From Alentia gelatinosa (lineage: Eukaryota; Annelida; Polychaeta; Phyllodocida; Polynoidae), in contig OX465579.1 in assembly GCA_950022655.1 (NCBI GenBank), forward strand, positions 47,409,950-47,473,949: a DNA stretch of 64,000 nt. Direction: 5' to 3'. Under the pieces are notes generated by a model that searched no databases, had not been told where the DNA came from, and saw only the letters and a list, made by a program, of their open reading frames with translations. The number at the start of each line of letters is the position of its first letter. Position 1 is the first letter of the stretch. This document shows, piece by piece, positions 43,401 through 58,400 of this stretch. The position numbers were made by a program, and so were the translations under genes.

Positions 43401-46388
43401 CTCGTAATTACGAGTTTTTCAGGCACATCGTTAAGTGATTATACAATTTTCAACATAGTACACAATGTACAGACTCCGTCCAGATACATAAATACATAAC
43501 GTGTAATTATTAATGTATGAAAAGTTTGCTCTATGGCATCATATCTGACGGGAGAGACTTGACTACATAGCATTCATAGTATAACTATTCCAGGGACAGT
43601 TACTCCATATTAGCAACCCCTACATATTAGCAACCTGATCAGATTCTTGAATCTATCACACTTAGATCCATATATGACTTGATTAAGAAACATTATACAC
43701 TAATTTCAATAAAGTAATTGTTTGCCATCTGTTCACACATGTAGATTTCTATACCATAATGAATATTCCTGTTGATGATACTTGAGAACAACTATCAAAT
43801 CCATTCTCTAGGTTTGTTGAAACATTCTTGATACTTTCAAATACAAATGGCTTACTGATAAATAATTTCTTATGATATTCTATCACTTTCATTTGATCAA
43901 ATGATTTAGGTATACCGCGCTCGTCCATTACAAATGGAAATATCATTTGCTGCTAGTTTGTGTAGGCCATTACTCTGAGAGTCAAGTAAATAGAGAAACG
44001 ACCCTCTCAGAAGCACGGTTTAAAAACAAGGCCCTTGTAACCGTGTTAAATTACACATAACGATCTGACACCCACGTTATTTGCTCAGAATATTTCTATG
44101 AAAGTTGGAGTATCGCTCCCCCACTACACGTATGACATTGTTTTGGGGACCTCTCTTCCCCTTAATCAATGCTAAAGTTGCAGTTCTGCTTGGGGAAGTT
44201 CTAAATGTGTTTTACGGTTTAAATGTACAAAGCTATTATTCTGTTTACAAGCTCATTTCATTTTTCTTGAAAGCAAATATATATTTCTATAAACCATCAC
44301 TGAAGAAATAGACTTATTCGAATTCTTTTAAAGCTTTTTGTAACAACCCTTGAAGTCACTAAAACGCTAAACCGCTGAATTTGAAGAGTATAGCTATATA
44401 GGGGTAGTATGCCGTGAATCTGGGCACTGGGGTGGTGCTGGAATGGCATCCCTAAAACACTAACCTCTATATGATGTATAGGAAACGTGGCATAGCGCAT
44501 GTTTGCTTAGTGTTATCAATGCTTTGTCTGAGCTTGGCTGCTTTGGAGAGTGCACCAGCGGCCGCTGGGTGAACTACAACGCTATAGGTGGCGCTTCAGG
44601 CAGACGTTTCCGTGAATTATCAATTGTTTATTAATATATGTTGTTATATGTAGGTACATACTTGGGGAAGATAGTGACATGATAATCCTACTGCTATTGT
44701 GAAGTTAAGAGTAATGGTTTCCATCTAAATCTAGAAAGTATGGACTACCATCGACATGTACAGCCTATCCACGAGCAGTTTGTAATGATAACCGGTGGTG
44801 TGCAAATTCCTATCCTGTGTCGAGTAAGAAAAGTGTAACTAATTCAGATCTTATTTATAATGTATAGATGTTACCCAAGTTATAAACCTCTACCAAAGAG
44901 AAGTAGCATTTGTAAGTAACTGAGGAAAAGAGAAAGCCTTGCCCTATTATTTCACAAATGCCAAGGGCTTCTCTGTACTACACACTGTCAGTATCCCATT
45001 TTTACCCCCTGTTGCATCCCCCCAACAGCAATGGGTGATGGAATTGACATGAATATACTGTCTCACTTTAGGAGATACCAGAAGGATGGCAATCTGTAAA
45101 ATCCATGTTAAGTCTAAAAGACAAGTCAGTTAGGAATAGCTTAATTCTTTAAATTAAAACAAAAGTTATAAGTTCAAAGGAAGACAGTAGCATGAAATTC
45201 TTGGATTCAACAGTGATATTAAAGAAGAAACCAACAAGTTTTGGTCAAAGTCGTCGTTCTCCACGAGTTTGATGCGGTGTTATATGAACGAGGCGACAGC
45301 CAAGTGAATATCACATAGCATTCAAACGAGTTGGAGAATGACTTCTTTGACCAAAACGAGTTGCTTTCTGTATTTATCTCACTCCTGTACACACTGAAAG
45401 AATGGGCAACAAAGAGGATATAGATATAGGGTGAGATAAAGTTTATTAATGCCCGGTGGCATGGTAACAATTTCTAAATCTTGACTGATTAGGAATCTGG
45501 AAAGTTCATATCATAGAATATGGTTGCTGTTCATGGAGCATATAAAACACCAGTGTCCTGGTGACTTGTTAAGAATTCTCACGACGAGAAACAAGTCATG
45601 GCTTACAGAATAGGAAAGACATGAGGAGAGACAAATCAGGAATGCTAGCAGGTATTCAAGTCATGGGTAGAAAAATGAGAGACGGAAACAGAAATTCATT
45701 TAATGACTGGACAGAGATGGGGCAGATAATAAAACGTGCTCAGAGCTGTAGGATGTGTGCATGAAGATCAGTTAATTAAACTCATTCGCTTTCCGAAAAT
45801 AAAAAGTCAACACAATTTGCGGCGTGAGGACGTCTTTCAGAGGCATGTCTGTAGCCTGGTGCCACCTGGCTTTGATCGAGGTATGGCGGGTGCCACTGAC
45901 TTGTAGACATCGCAGATTTTTTACCATTGTAAAAAAAAAAAATTGGAATTTTGGAAAACAATCTGGTTACTTGCATCCATGCGCTAGAACTCTGTTACTA
46001 GATTAATGTGCCTGCTTACCGTTGGCATTCCGGGCCCATCCAACCAGTCGGCGTAGATCTTCTCAGGCGTAAGACCCCGTTCCCTGAAGAGGAAAGAGTT
46101 CATGATTTAATTCCAATGTGTTACGTCTTATAATGATGCTGAAGATAATGAGAGGATATTACTGATGTACAATATCACTAAAATGGAAGAATAGGGATAA
46201 CGTCACAAAGTGTCTATTAGAGAGAGTATTATTCAGTCTGTAAGCATCTCGGATTGTAGCCATCTGTGTTATCTTTTTGTTTTGTTCGCTCCATTATTAC
46301 GATATGAATGTGATAACTACGTGAAGGAAAGACCTAAGAGGATACAATGAGATGCATTATCACTATGTAAGCTTCGTTTGTTGAAGAG

Positions 46389-46451
<63 letters not shown>

Positions 46452-49400
46452 CTCAACAAAATAAAAAAATAATGTACTGGTTGTTGATAACAAGAAAAAT
46501 GTGAGTCATCAAAAGCTGGTGCACTAACACCATTGCCTCTAGGACTAAAACCTACCCAAACGTAACACAGTCTGTTCGTGTCTGTAGGGCCAAGTTCTTA
46601 TCCGACTGACCTCTGAAAAGATTCTTAGGAGCAACATCCCTGAGTTTAATTGTTATTAGTAAAACATGAGATCTCGTATTGAGTTACCACTGTATCCTTG
46701 CACTGACCATTATTATTACACAGGTCCTTAGGCATATGTGTCGCCAAAGCCTTTCTAAAAAACTTTCACTTAGTTAATGCTGATAATGCTATGATCCTCA
46801 CAAAAATGGAGAGGCACAGGAGGGGGAGGATATGTGTGTATGTATGTGGGAGTAGAGGGGGAAGGGGACATGGTAGGCTGAATGGCTGATGTAGCAGCAG
46901 AGGTGGTCGCTGGCTGCTGATGGGTTCGTTAATTCCCGCTAACCCGTTTTGCCGACATTGATCTCGTCCCGGCTGGCCGCAGCGAGCTGGCCCCGGGGGT
47001 GCGCGGCCGGGATGCTCGCCGACCACGCGGTTCAAGTGGCCGTCGTCCGCTTTGATTGTGGACCTGATTTGCCGTGGCACTAACGACATGTGTGGATCAT
47101 CATTAACTAGGATGGGCAGGTGCGCTGCCCACAGCAAACTGCCTCGAGCCCGGTCTAGCCCCGCTCGCTCCGCCCGTCCTGCCCTTCACGTAACCAGCAC
47201 CACCACTACCTTCGTCTAATACTCGTCCTTTTCGTTCCATGGTCGGGGGTTGATGCATCGATATGATACACATATGGGGACATCCATAAAGTATAAGCAG
47301 AACTTTCAAAAATTTTGCCCTCCCCACCATCAATCTCGTATGCAATGGAACACAGAAAGGACAATTTCCAAATGTTTTTAATCCCCCCTCCCCCCTAAGG
47401 GCGTACGTACTTTATGGATGACCACTATGCCGATATTTTTTAGAAGGGTTCGGCTGTCAATTCCGGAAATATGCTTTAAAATTGCCAATTAGATTATCCC
47501 GATGCCAAAGGCAGCAGGATAATCTCATTGACAATTGTACCTAGTATTTGTGACGTATCACCACAGTCAGCCCGTCTCCGTATAATCATACACTTTAAAA
47601 TTGCAGAGTTTTACCGTATATGTATGTCGAATGAATGGCTGTAACTCGAATGTCATTATTTGACGTACGGCTATGAATACGACATCTCCGGCTGAGGAAA
47701 AATGATCAGAAAACCAGAGATAACATGGACACCGGCATCAATGGATTCGACTGGTTTCCGATCTCTCTGTTTCAATAGTTCAGAATTAATATTTGCCAGT
47801 GGCTACGGCCGCCCCGGCCATTTTATGTTGCTTTTTTACGTTGTATTGCCAGTATCTGGTGGTTTTTTTGGGGATTTTTTTGCTTACTGTCTTTGGAGGG
47901 AAATCTTTTTAAGACGAGAATGCAAGTCCGTAAATACAAGTCCCAGGACATCTGATATACCTGCATATAATGTATCTCCATCCACATAGATGTATATTTT
48001 TATATGGCCATATTTTTATATATACCATAAAAGTCCCATCAAGAAGGCTTTCACAATATTGTTCAGAATGAGATATTATAAAGGAAACCTATGAGAGTTT
48101 AGGGTCTGAGCTCGTATCCCATCGAGTTTGAATCACGTAGTAATTCACAAGGCGAAGCCGCGTGAATTACGTAGTGATTCAAACGAGATGGGATCGAGCT
48201 CTGACACTAAACTCAAATGGGTTTCTGAATTTATCTCACCCATAACATGGATTAATGGGGTATCATTTGTAACATAATCCCCCATTGGATATTTTTCCTA
48301 AATATCTAATGGGCATTAGATACGAATTCCCAATGTTAAGTCTATGGAGAAAAAATACCGGGGTGAGATAAATATATATATATATGCCACAGTGCGCACA
48401 CAATACTAACGGAAGATCCTTGGCCTGTACAGGTCTGTCACTCATGTCAAAGTAAAAGATGGGGAATTCTATTATTACTTTGCGCTCAGTATATTCAGAT
48501 TTCAAGGTATTCAGTTCGTTTGAATATGAGTCTGGACAGAAAGAAAGATGTCAAATATACTCCTGCGGACGATTATAAAATTGAGAAAAGTTTCGAGTTC
48601 TTATATTTTGTGTTTCACTTCTACCAGCATAGGTATACAACATTTGAACAGAATTAAGGGCCGTTAAGTAAAAATGATTTTGAGATGAGTTACCTATCTA
48701 AATGTTTAGATCCTTTAAGATACTTTCAGCTACAACTTAAAATGCAATGATCTTATAGATAACAGAGTCTTTCCATTTGTCAACGACTGCACATAAACCA
48801 ATAGGGAAATGTGGAGATTTCATCAAATTCAGCATAAAAATATCGATACGATAAGATTGCTTCTTAAGTGTTACGTGAAGAATTGTATGCTTCAGTTCAG
48901 TCTTTATGCTTCATTAGAATGTAACATTTTTCATATTGCGCTATATTAAGTAAAATTCCCCTTAATTGGAAATACGTTCGCGCATTAGGCCACCGTGATG
49001 CACATTTGCTTCTTACACTAAACATGTTCAGAATGTGAAATGAATCCAATACACCTCTCAGTTTCGGAGACAGCATTTTGACACTTGAATCGGTGTCTTG
49101 AAAAAAGCCTCGCCGCAAATAATTTGCAATTAGAGGATCCAATGCTTATTCAGATGCGCAATACAATTTGTGAACATCCACTCCTAATGAAACGGCACTA
49201 ACAAAAAAGTTTTGTAATATAACGAAAACTACAAACTTGACATTAAATAAACCATCATGTCCTTTCCAGCCCTGAAACACAATTTCAGTTCGTTGTTCAT
49301 TGAAACTGTGGATTTTTTTTTAAAGATTTGTGAGTCTGGGTTATTCTGTTCTAAGCGACCTATTTTCTCCATGACGTGCCGCGGAGTGATTCGCACTAGG

Positions 49401-52400
49401 GAATTATGAAAGATGCGCCATTAAAACGGCACGGGAGGCACTTTACAGAATGCGTCCAGGTTGCTTTGCCCACGAGAAAAGAGGACGCTAGGGCCTGAGT
49501 GTGACTGTGTCTCACACAAGAGCAACACAAAGACTACATGAGAACCCACCAGTGAATATCACAATTCACTCCCTCATTACTTTTCTGGAGGAGGAGTTAT
49601 GTGGGAGGTAACTGCAAGGAACCACCTCAATATTAAAGATCTAACAAATACATAAAATGTGTTAAACTGAATTACTCACATCCCAGTTGCACAACTCTCC
49701 TTATTGTTGATTACTAAGTGCTTCTAATGGCAGGGAGGTGATGGATTTACTCTGATCAAGATGTATACAACTTAAAATCCTGGGAAACCTAGATGTTGGC
49801 ACATACTAAATATAAACCTTGAGAGAGACTCCGGGGATACAGGTGAAGACACTTCAATTATGTCACACCAGACAGTGCACATGGTGACGGTGATTAGGGG
49901 CCATTTTAAAACTGTCATTCAAGGTACAAACGCTCAGCGTGAAGGACGTAACCACGTCTCAATTTCACCATCGTACGTCATCACAATATAGCTCTGCATA
50001 GCACACCTTGTATTCTATCTAGAAGTGGTAGATAAACTAGAGTGTTGAATTAAAATGATTGGTCTCACACAAAAGCTCAGGAAATCACAATATAACTTTA
50101 TATAGTTACATAATCAGATCCGCTTGGTTTAATTTGACACTGTTTTCGACTTGGTCAATCCTTTTAAGCTCTAGGTGGTCCTCACTTTATTGGGTCTCTG
50201 GTGACACCAGACAGTTGTCCAGGCAAGTTAGGATCAATTTAATTAAGCCTTCTAATTGGTTTACCCACGACTCGTCGGCGCGCTGAGGGTGTCTCCGGGG
50301 GCCACTGGCCACTGGGCGGGGCCTCCCCTGACAAACATGGCCCCAACCTCGGCAGAACAGAGACGGACTGAGTGCCCGGCGGGCGGAGAAAGGAGGCCTC
50401 GGGCGGCGGAACGAAGCGAACGGCTCCAGATAAGGACGACAAATAGATGACCACACACAGTGGAAGAGATGGCCGTGCGGGAGCAAGGGGAGGAACTCTA
50501 CCCAAAGGAAAATTATAAAGAAAAAATTATTTATACCAAGTGATCCCAGTTCTACTCGTCCTGTTATCAAAATCCCAACGTTTTGGTTTGATAGGTAATA
50601 AGTATAACCTGTTATACGAACCAATGTGCTATATGTTCTGCAGCATATGTGCTTACCTGAAATAAAATCACCTTTACAACGAAATGAGAACGCGGGAGAT
50701 GATCTTAAAGGTAGACTTTAATAAACAACACTCGATAAAAGAAACTGGATGTCAGTCCAGTTTATCATCGGTACTGAAATGTCTGTAATTGTAGGAATAT
50801 GTTGATGAGGAAATGTCGACTTTTAATGAATTAGAAATAAGATATGTGAAACCAGAGAGAAACAAGAGGATAGACGCTAAAATGGGGGTGGGGGCAGTCG
50901 GGGGAGATAAAATGCCTTTCATCCCAGTTAAATGTTATGAAATGATTAAAATGTCAAGAAAGTTTTCCACATGTATAGACAAAATGCTACTCAAGACAGG
51001 ATTGATTTAAAATAAGTAAATGCGTAAATCACGGGGTACTGTTGTTCCTTACAATCATCGGTAATATTAGAGCGCTTAGGGGTACACTTCTGGTTCTAAT
51101 TCTTGATTTAATAATTCAAATGGGTTCATGAGTTTACCGAAATCAAGAAAGTATATATATCAAGCGAGGGTCAAAATAAACATTAGTAAAAGTGTAGTAA
51201 GGATGGAAGTTATTTCAGAAATAAAATCGGGAACAAAATATTAAGGGGAAAGATACTAGATATTGTCGGCACAAATAGAGAAACAATCTCAGGGCGGTGA
51301 GCGGCCTAACGACACCTTTCTGCAGCCTAGCAGCGGAAAGCTAATGCCCCTGGGGTTCGGCCCCTGTACGGTCGGGGTATAAGCTATTTTCTACTGACCA
51401 ACGAAATCGGAACCGATTAATTGAGTTCTTCTAATAGTCGGTCGGTGGTAGCCTACTACTATTCGTCGGTGTCGAAAAATCGGTCAGGGTGCTGTTTCTG
51501 CCTTGTTTCTGCGACATTTGACATGTTCATACCGACGGAATAGTCCTCTGAACACGATGACCATCACCAACGATTTCAAACCAATTTGATTCTGTCGGTT
51601 GTTGACAAAGTCGTTCGGTGATGGCCTCATTGCAAAGTATATGCACAACTAATCGATGGGCACTTCTTTGCATGCCTGTTTCCATTCACTGATGTGGCGT
51701 CGTATATCACAAAAATCGATCTGTGGTTCCTGACTGCAGATTGGTGGCGAATAGTTGGCCAGTGGAAAAATGGCTTTATCTCCGATTAAATATGGGACAC
51801 TATGCTTCAAGTAGCTTGCTTTTAGAAGGAAATTCACGAGATCAAAATAATTTGGTCCATACTCCACCGTGTTTGACTGCTGGGTAATATACAAAGCAAA
51901 GCTGAGTGAATTAAGTTGCAATCAAACGAGTTGATTTTCATTGAGTGGGTTTCTGATTTTATATCAACCCACATAAAACTATTAGTTAATAAAGTAACAC
52001 ACACAATTAGCCATTGACTATTGTGGTACACGGGGACCAGTCAAAGTACCACCCACTACCTTCACAGCCATGGAGTATGAGTTCCAAGATTAAGCCTATG
52101 GAGAGAAATACCGGGGTGAGATCAAGGACAGTACGCTATTTTTTGTTTTCGCATGAAAGTGCCGTAGCCGGATATTATACTCAAACTTAGCTGTAAAACG
52201 CACTGGCATCTCAGGTGATATCTCCGTTAATAATTAAGATAAAAATAGTTGATAGCTAAAGACATCAAGAAAATAGAAGCGTACTGACATTGAAGCGTAT
52301 TGTCCAGACACTATCCAATTGCAGCTGACTTTTCCAAAATATTGATTATAATGAATACACAATTACAAAATTGCCCCCCCCCCCCCCCCACCAAACACAG

Positions 52401-55400
52401 TATTGCCCCACTGTCAACAACCGCTGATCTCATGGCAATGGTTCGACACACGGCAAATAAAAAACAAAAAAATTTATGGTAGCAGGTGGTCGGACTATAG
52501 ATACTTATAGTTCACATAGTAAAGACATTACCGTTATTTCAAAACTTTTCGGAACGAGGATAAAATCATAGTTGTCTTAGACCGTTGTTTAACTGAAACA
52601 TTTCATAATACTGAGAATAATACAATGCGTCGGATAGTCCACATTTATAGTTATCGTCAGGGGATAGTCTCATGTTGAATTTTCAAGATATGTGCAATGA
52701 ATTTAGGGAATTTAAATTTGTAGTAAATGGTCCTAATTTTGTAAGCCAATTATGGTTTTGATTATGGTCCTGATAAGTTGCAGCACTGATATCATATTGT
52801 AACGGAATTCCCTACTCAACGACAACAACCCGATAATTCCGGTGTCCGTGTGTAGACCACTTTATTTCTGTTCCTAGCCATACACCATCTAAGTCTCCTT
52901 TTTGGACTATTTAGTAGTAATTGCTAGTCTAATCCTCTTCTAGAGTGTTAAGGGCTGGAGGGCTAACGTCCTCGCTCAAGGAGCTGAACTGTCAGAATGC
53001 CCCAAGTTATTTGTCATTAGTCATTAAATCCAATGTTATATTCTCAATTTTGATTATAAAATCTTTTTAAAACCCTAATAAGTATCATTTCAATAATTAC
53101 ATATAATAAACCCAGATTTAGGGAAACGAGGTGAATGCACTTCTGTCATTAACTGATGCTACCTTGAAAGTGACAATTACTCATCAAATCCAAACCGTTG
53201 CTATGCGATTTCCAAGAAAGCGGTGTCATAAAGAACACCGTGCATAACAACCACCCTTCACAATAGTGACATCACACTATTGTGGGCGCTCTCTGTGGCT
53301 AAATATAGACCAGATAGCGTACATGCTAACCCAGTAGTTTACAGGTTAGGGGAGCTGTCAGAAAAAAGACAGAGGGGGTGGGGGGTCAAGGTTTCATCCG
53401 AATCAGACTCTTCAGGCATCTTAAAGTTTGGCTGTATCAAGGCATGTGACTTTGTCACACTTAGGGAAAGAACTCAGAGAGTGGATTCCCAAACTTTATT
53501 AAAGTTTAATAAAGTCAAAAATGGAGAAAAAGCAACACCAACAGGGAACAAATAAATGTGTTCAGCTAATTGGGTATAAAGGTCCTGGGAGGCTGCAATC
53601 AAAGCAGAACACCTGTGGGGTAGTGTCACTAGTCTGGTAACATAAAAGATTTTAGACGAGACAATGAGACTAGGACGTGATAGTGGATTTTGGACCCAAT
53701 AAGTTGTTAATAGATGGGTGCATCTATTAAATTCGAACCATAAGGGATTTGGGTTCTCAGGCGGAACATCCAATTCCTCTCGACGCGATTTCGCAAATAT
53801 TGGGCCGCCTCGCTGTCGGGGGTCCTGTGGATAAAGTCTAGTACAGTGATCCGTACATCATCGAGGCTCTGATGGCCCTCGGTGTTAAAGTGATATCCCA
53901 TGTCAGTGTCGAGGTGTGCATAAGTGATGCGATAGAAGTGTTGTTGGAACTGGTCCATCAACCTTCGTTTTGTCTGCCCCACATATTGTGCGGAGCACCT
54001 AGTGCATGTAATGCAGTAGATAAGGTTGGAGCTCTGGCAGCACACATTGTGTTTTGCCGAGTACGACCTACTGGTAGACGATGAGGTTATCTCACCACTA
54101 CATTCTAGGGATTTGCAGTATCTGCAGTTCCTGGTCGTGCACTCATTCACTTCCTTCGATTTGTGGCCACTTACAGTGGAGGAGTGTTTCCCTCCAGTGT
54201 TGGTATTGAACTGTACCCGAGTCCTCACTAGAGTATTCCTTAGGTTCGGTGGTTTCCAGAGCCCCACTACAACCCGTAGCTGGTGGAGTGCACGGGTCTT
54301 TGCCCACCGTGCCAGCAAGTCCCAATTCTCAGTGACGATTCGCTTCACCGAGTTAAAGGTTGGGTGGTAGGTTGTAACCAATATGGTTGTGTCCTCCGTT
54401 CCTTCCCTTTGTTTGGTGACGGACCAATCTTTTGGGTTAGGGCGGTCTGAGTGTGCCGCTTTAACCAGGCTGTCCGCAATAAGTTCCCGGGGGTATCCCC
54501 GGTTGACAAAATGTGCTGCCTTGATGAGACTGTGTCTCATAAAGTCAGTGTCCCTGGAGCAGATCCTCCTAATGCGGAGGAACTGGCCATAGGGAATCCC
54601 TCGTTTACAGTGTGGAGGGTGTGCAGTGTGGAGTCGTAATGCAAAAATTTTGTTAATACATATAATAAACCCAGCATTCTCTTGCCTTTTTTGCCATTTT
54701 TTAATGGTTATACTTTCAAAACACCACTCTTCTGAAGTCATACTTTGGATACTGTATAAATAACACAAGGTCTGTTCAGATATCAACCTATGAATACCGA
54801 CTCCGACTCCGACTCTCACCCCTGCCCCACAGCCACCCTCGCAGCCGCCCTCACGGTGCGCATGCACTAATACTGAAGTGGTCGCTCACGTGTGAATGCG
54901 GGGACTAGGGCCCGACATCAATGACAATATTATCTAATATGTGAGGATGTTCAAAGTACTTCTGAGTAACTTCTCTTTATAAAATCAATGTTCCCTGAAA
55001 ATTTCAGATCGAATTAGAATGTAATGGCCCCGGTTTAGACAGTAGATGCGATGTCAACAAATCGTCGAAACAACCGATTTTCTTCGAGTTGGCACATTTA
55101 AATCATGTCTGGATAATGCGAATCATCTTATTTTGATTATTACATGTAAATATTACACATAAAAGAGTATATAACAGTTATTTTTTACCATTTTACACTC
55201 TGACAGCAGTTTGTGGTCACCAGCAAGATGGCGGACATGTCCGTTGTTAAGGGAATTCGGAGGGGATTTTAAACCTGAAGTCGCCAAATGACTCGGGGAA
55301 TACGCCCGGCGTATACATATCGCGCAAAGTATATTTCCTCTCTGATACGCCAGCTGTGAAGTACAGCCAAGACGCGTCCGTATACTAAAGGAAACAGTCT

Positions 55401-58400
55401 TGTATACGCCTCATACGCTGGCACAAAATATAGACGTATATATATGAAATGACGGACTTATATCGATGGATAGGAAACGTGGGCTCTATGCTTGGAGGTT
55501 CTTAGTTCAAAGCATGTTTTCGAGGGTGCTGTATGACTTTCAACTTGTGTCAAGGTGTGGCGATAGTGTCTAAAGTGGCTGATCTCCAAGCAGGAGCTAG
55601 CACCGGCCAATGGCACTGTGGTGGAATTGTGGTCATCGGCGACAGTTGCCGACCAATATTGCGCGTCGGCAGCGATGATCTGCTTGGTGGATCAGCAAAT
55701 AATGGCCACATAAGCAGTCACAGCTTGCCCCACTGACCACCGGCCCATCATCATGTCTCCAAAACTCTGTCGCCGACAAGCGTCGGCTAGCCTGTTGGTC
55801 AGCGCCAACCACCAGCCTGGGCCAAAAGATCATTTTCAGGCTGATCCACCAAGATGTACTGAGAAGGCCATCCTGCTGGCCGGCAGTTCTGAACGCAATA
55901 TTGTAAATGCCTTACACAAAGCATTGCCGGCAAAGGCCGGCCCAAAACTCTTTCAAATACTTTTTAGCACCTGCCAGGCGGCTGACGATGCCGTGAGCCT
56001 TCCTGGGATCCACGTTGACCACTCGCCAGCATATATACCGTCACACATACCGTCAACATGAAATGGGCGATACCCACAAGAAGCGATCATGCAAGCGGAG
56101 ACTGAACGTTTGGACAGTTGCGGCAGTTTTGGCAGGATTATAGCGCCAGAGTCGACTATACACATTCGTAACATTAAGGCTTATCTTTATTTACCTTCAT
56201 TGTTCAGTTTAATGCAGAAATCAGCGGATATTTCACGAGCTATCAGTGTTCCAATACAAATCCCAACATGGCGGCATACTGCTCTGCACGATTACCAAGT
56301 TTGTGCTGCAAAAAGGGCATAGTATGTGCCTATTGAATGAACGGGAAACTTGGCTTGCACGTTAGCGGCGTGTTCATCGCCTCGCAGGCACTCACCAAGT
56401 GCTTTGTGTATGTCTTGTGGTTGTCAGTGCGGCCAGAAATAGAGGATTCGGTGGATCAGCACAGAGAATTTAGAAAATTAGGGGTGATCGGCTGGCCGGC
56501 AGGCCCCGGCGAGCAACATCTGCTGGAGGGTAAAAACATGTCTACGGAGCACCTGTTTGATAGATCAGCCACTTAATATAGAAACACATAACATTTAATA
56601 TCTCACCTCAGGCTCGTATATTTTGAGTATAATATCTCACGAAGAGTAGTAATGGAGAACTGAGTGACACACAACACCCAAGAAAGACAAGTGTCAGTTA
56701 GGGAAATGAAGCGCTGTTAACAGATTGAGCTACCACACAAGAGTGATGAGCACGTCGTCTGCTAGGAGTATTTATAGTGAGGCTATTCGCTACGACAGCG
56801 ACATTAGAAACAATTCCGTTTTCCAGGTAAAAGATTTTTATACAGTATGATATCACCGGGGTGTGGGTGGGGGGGGGGGGGGGGGGGGGGGTGTCCAGTA
56901 AGAGATAACATGATATCTGTTCTGCTTTTATTCCCTCCCTTCACTAAAATAGCCAGAGCGTGCTGGCGGAGCTGTCAGAGATGTTGAATGTAGACTGTTT
57001 CTTCTCTGTATTTTTGTATTATGATATATAATGTAGGCAATTGATATGTTTCTTAATCATTCACCTAATATAAAGTCTCCATTGCAGGCATGGGATCTGT
57101 AAACAATATGAATTTGGAAACGGGAATTGCCTGTATTTTTAACTATTCTAACTGAATTTCTGGCCTCAGCGGAGTGCTACATTGACCTTTTTTTTATTAC
57201 TTATACTCATGTTCTTCTCTGATTTATATTGATCTAAAAAGACTACCCAAGTGACATCCGGCGAAATACCACTGAAAAAGAATGGGGCACAGTAAACCCT
57301 TTATTTTCCAAACAAACTACACATTTCCTCCTTTGTTTATATGTGTTGTGAGGAACCTCTACCTGTGGATATATTCTGTTAGGATAGTACGTCAACTAAA
57401 CGCGGTTTCGACACCCTTCATGCTTGGGGTCATTTTTTTTAGTATAAGGTGAAACTGCGTAACAAAGTGGACCCGTAACTTGAACTAATATAACAAGTTT
57501 AGGGCGCAGCACCTGTGCCGTCATGCCGCAACATTGACATAGCAATGTTTATCACATAGAATATCTGATATCTATCTCAACCCTGTTATTTTTCCCCATG
57601 TACTTAACATTGGGAACTTGTATCCAATGCCTGTTGAGTATTTAGAAAAAATCCTTCATGGGGGATTATGTCACAAAGGTTAGCCCATTAGTCAATGTGG
57701 AGGGTGAGATAAATTCAGAAACCTTATCAAGCTTACAGTCAGAGCTCGATCCCATCTCGCTTGAATCGCTATATAATTCAAGTGGCTTCGCCTTGTGAAT
57801 TACTGCGTGATTCAAACAAAATGGGATAAAAGCTCTGACCTTAAAATTTCATAGGGTTCCACTATAAAAATCCTTGATAAAATGGATTTACTAAAATATC
57901 GTTCAAATGGCATTCCTATGGATAAACTATATCAAAGGTAGAATAAAGGATTAAGACAACTCACCGAAGCTCAGGGAATGTTTTGAACACATGATCAAGA
58001 ACATCCTGAAATGAATCATACACGGCGATAAGTAACAGGTAAGAGAAGCTGAAGTTGCTACAAATTATTATGGTCATACAGATATGTCCTGCACAGAATT
58101 TATCTTCTTTTTTTCTCAGATGGAGCCACATCTTATTTCGCACAAATTTATCACCACGTGTCTGTATATTGTTTCGTCTCATATCACCATACAGTAATTT
58201 TATGATCTATCGCAGAAAGAAAACACTACCATGTCTTTTTTTAAGTTACCATTACTGGCAAAATATAGCATATCCACAGAAGATGATCCTCAATATGAAA
58301 TTTGATAGTCATGTGGGGGATTTTTAATAGTCACTTACTGTTGATAATACGAGCTGGCCGTGGTAAACCTCGACGTAAGACCTTAGTGCCGTGTTAAACT

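Noticed and set aside
46766..47137. 123-codon minus-strand frame near AOPEP exon 46020
   Set aside because: Proline-rich with no similarity to aminopeptidase O or any recognised domain; on inspection GC bias explains the openness.
50187..50624. 145-codon minus-strand frame in a GC-rich patch
   Set aside because: Both strands and several frames are open through the same patch because of composition; no domain, no splice context.
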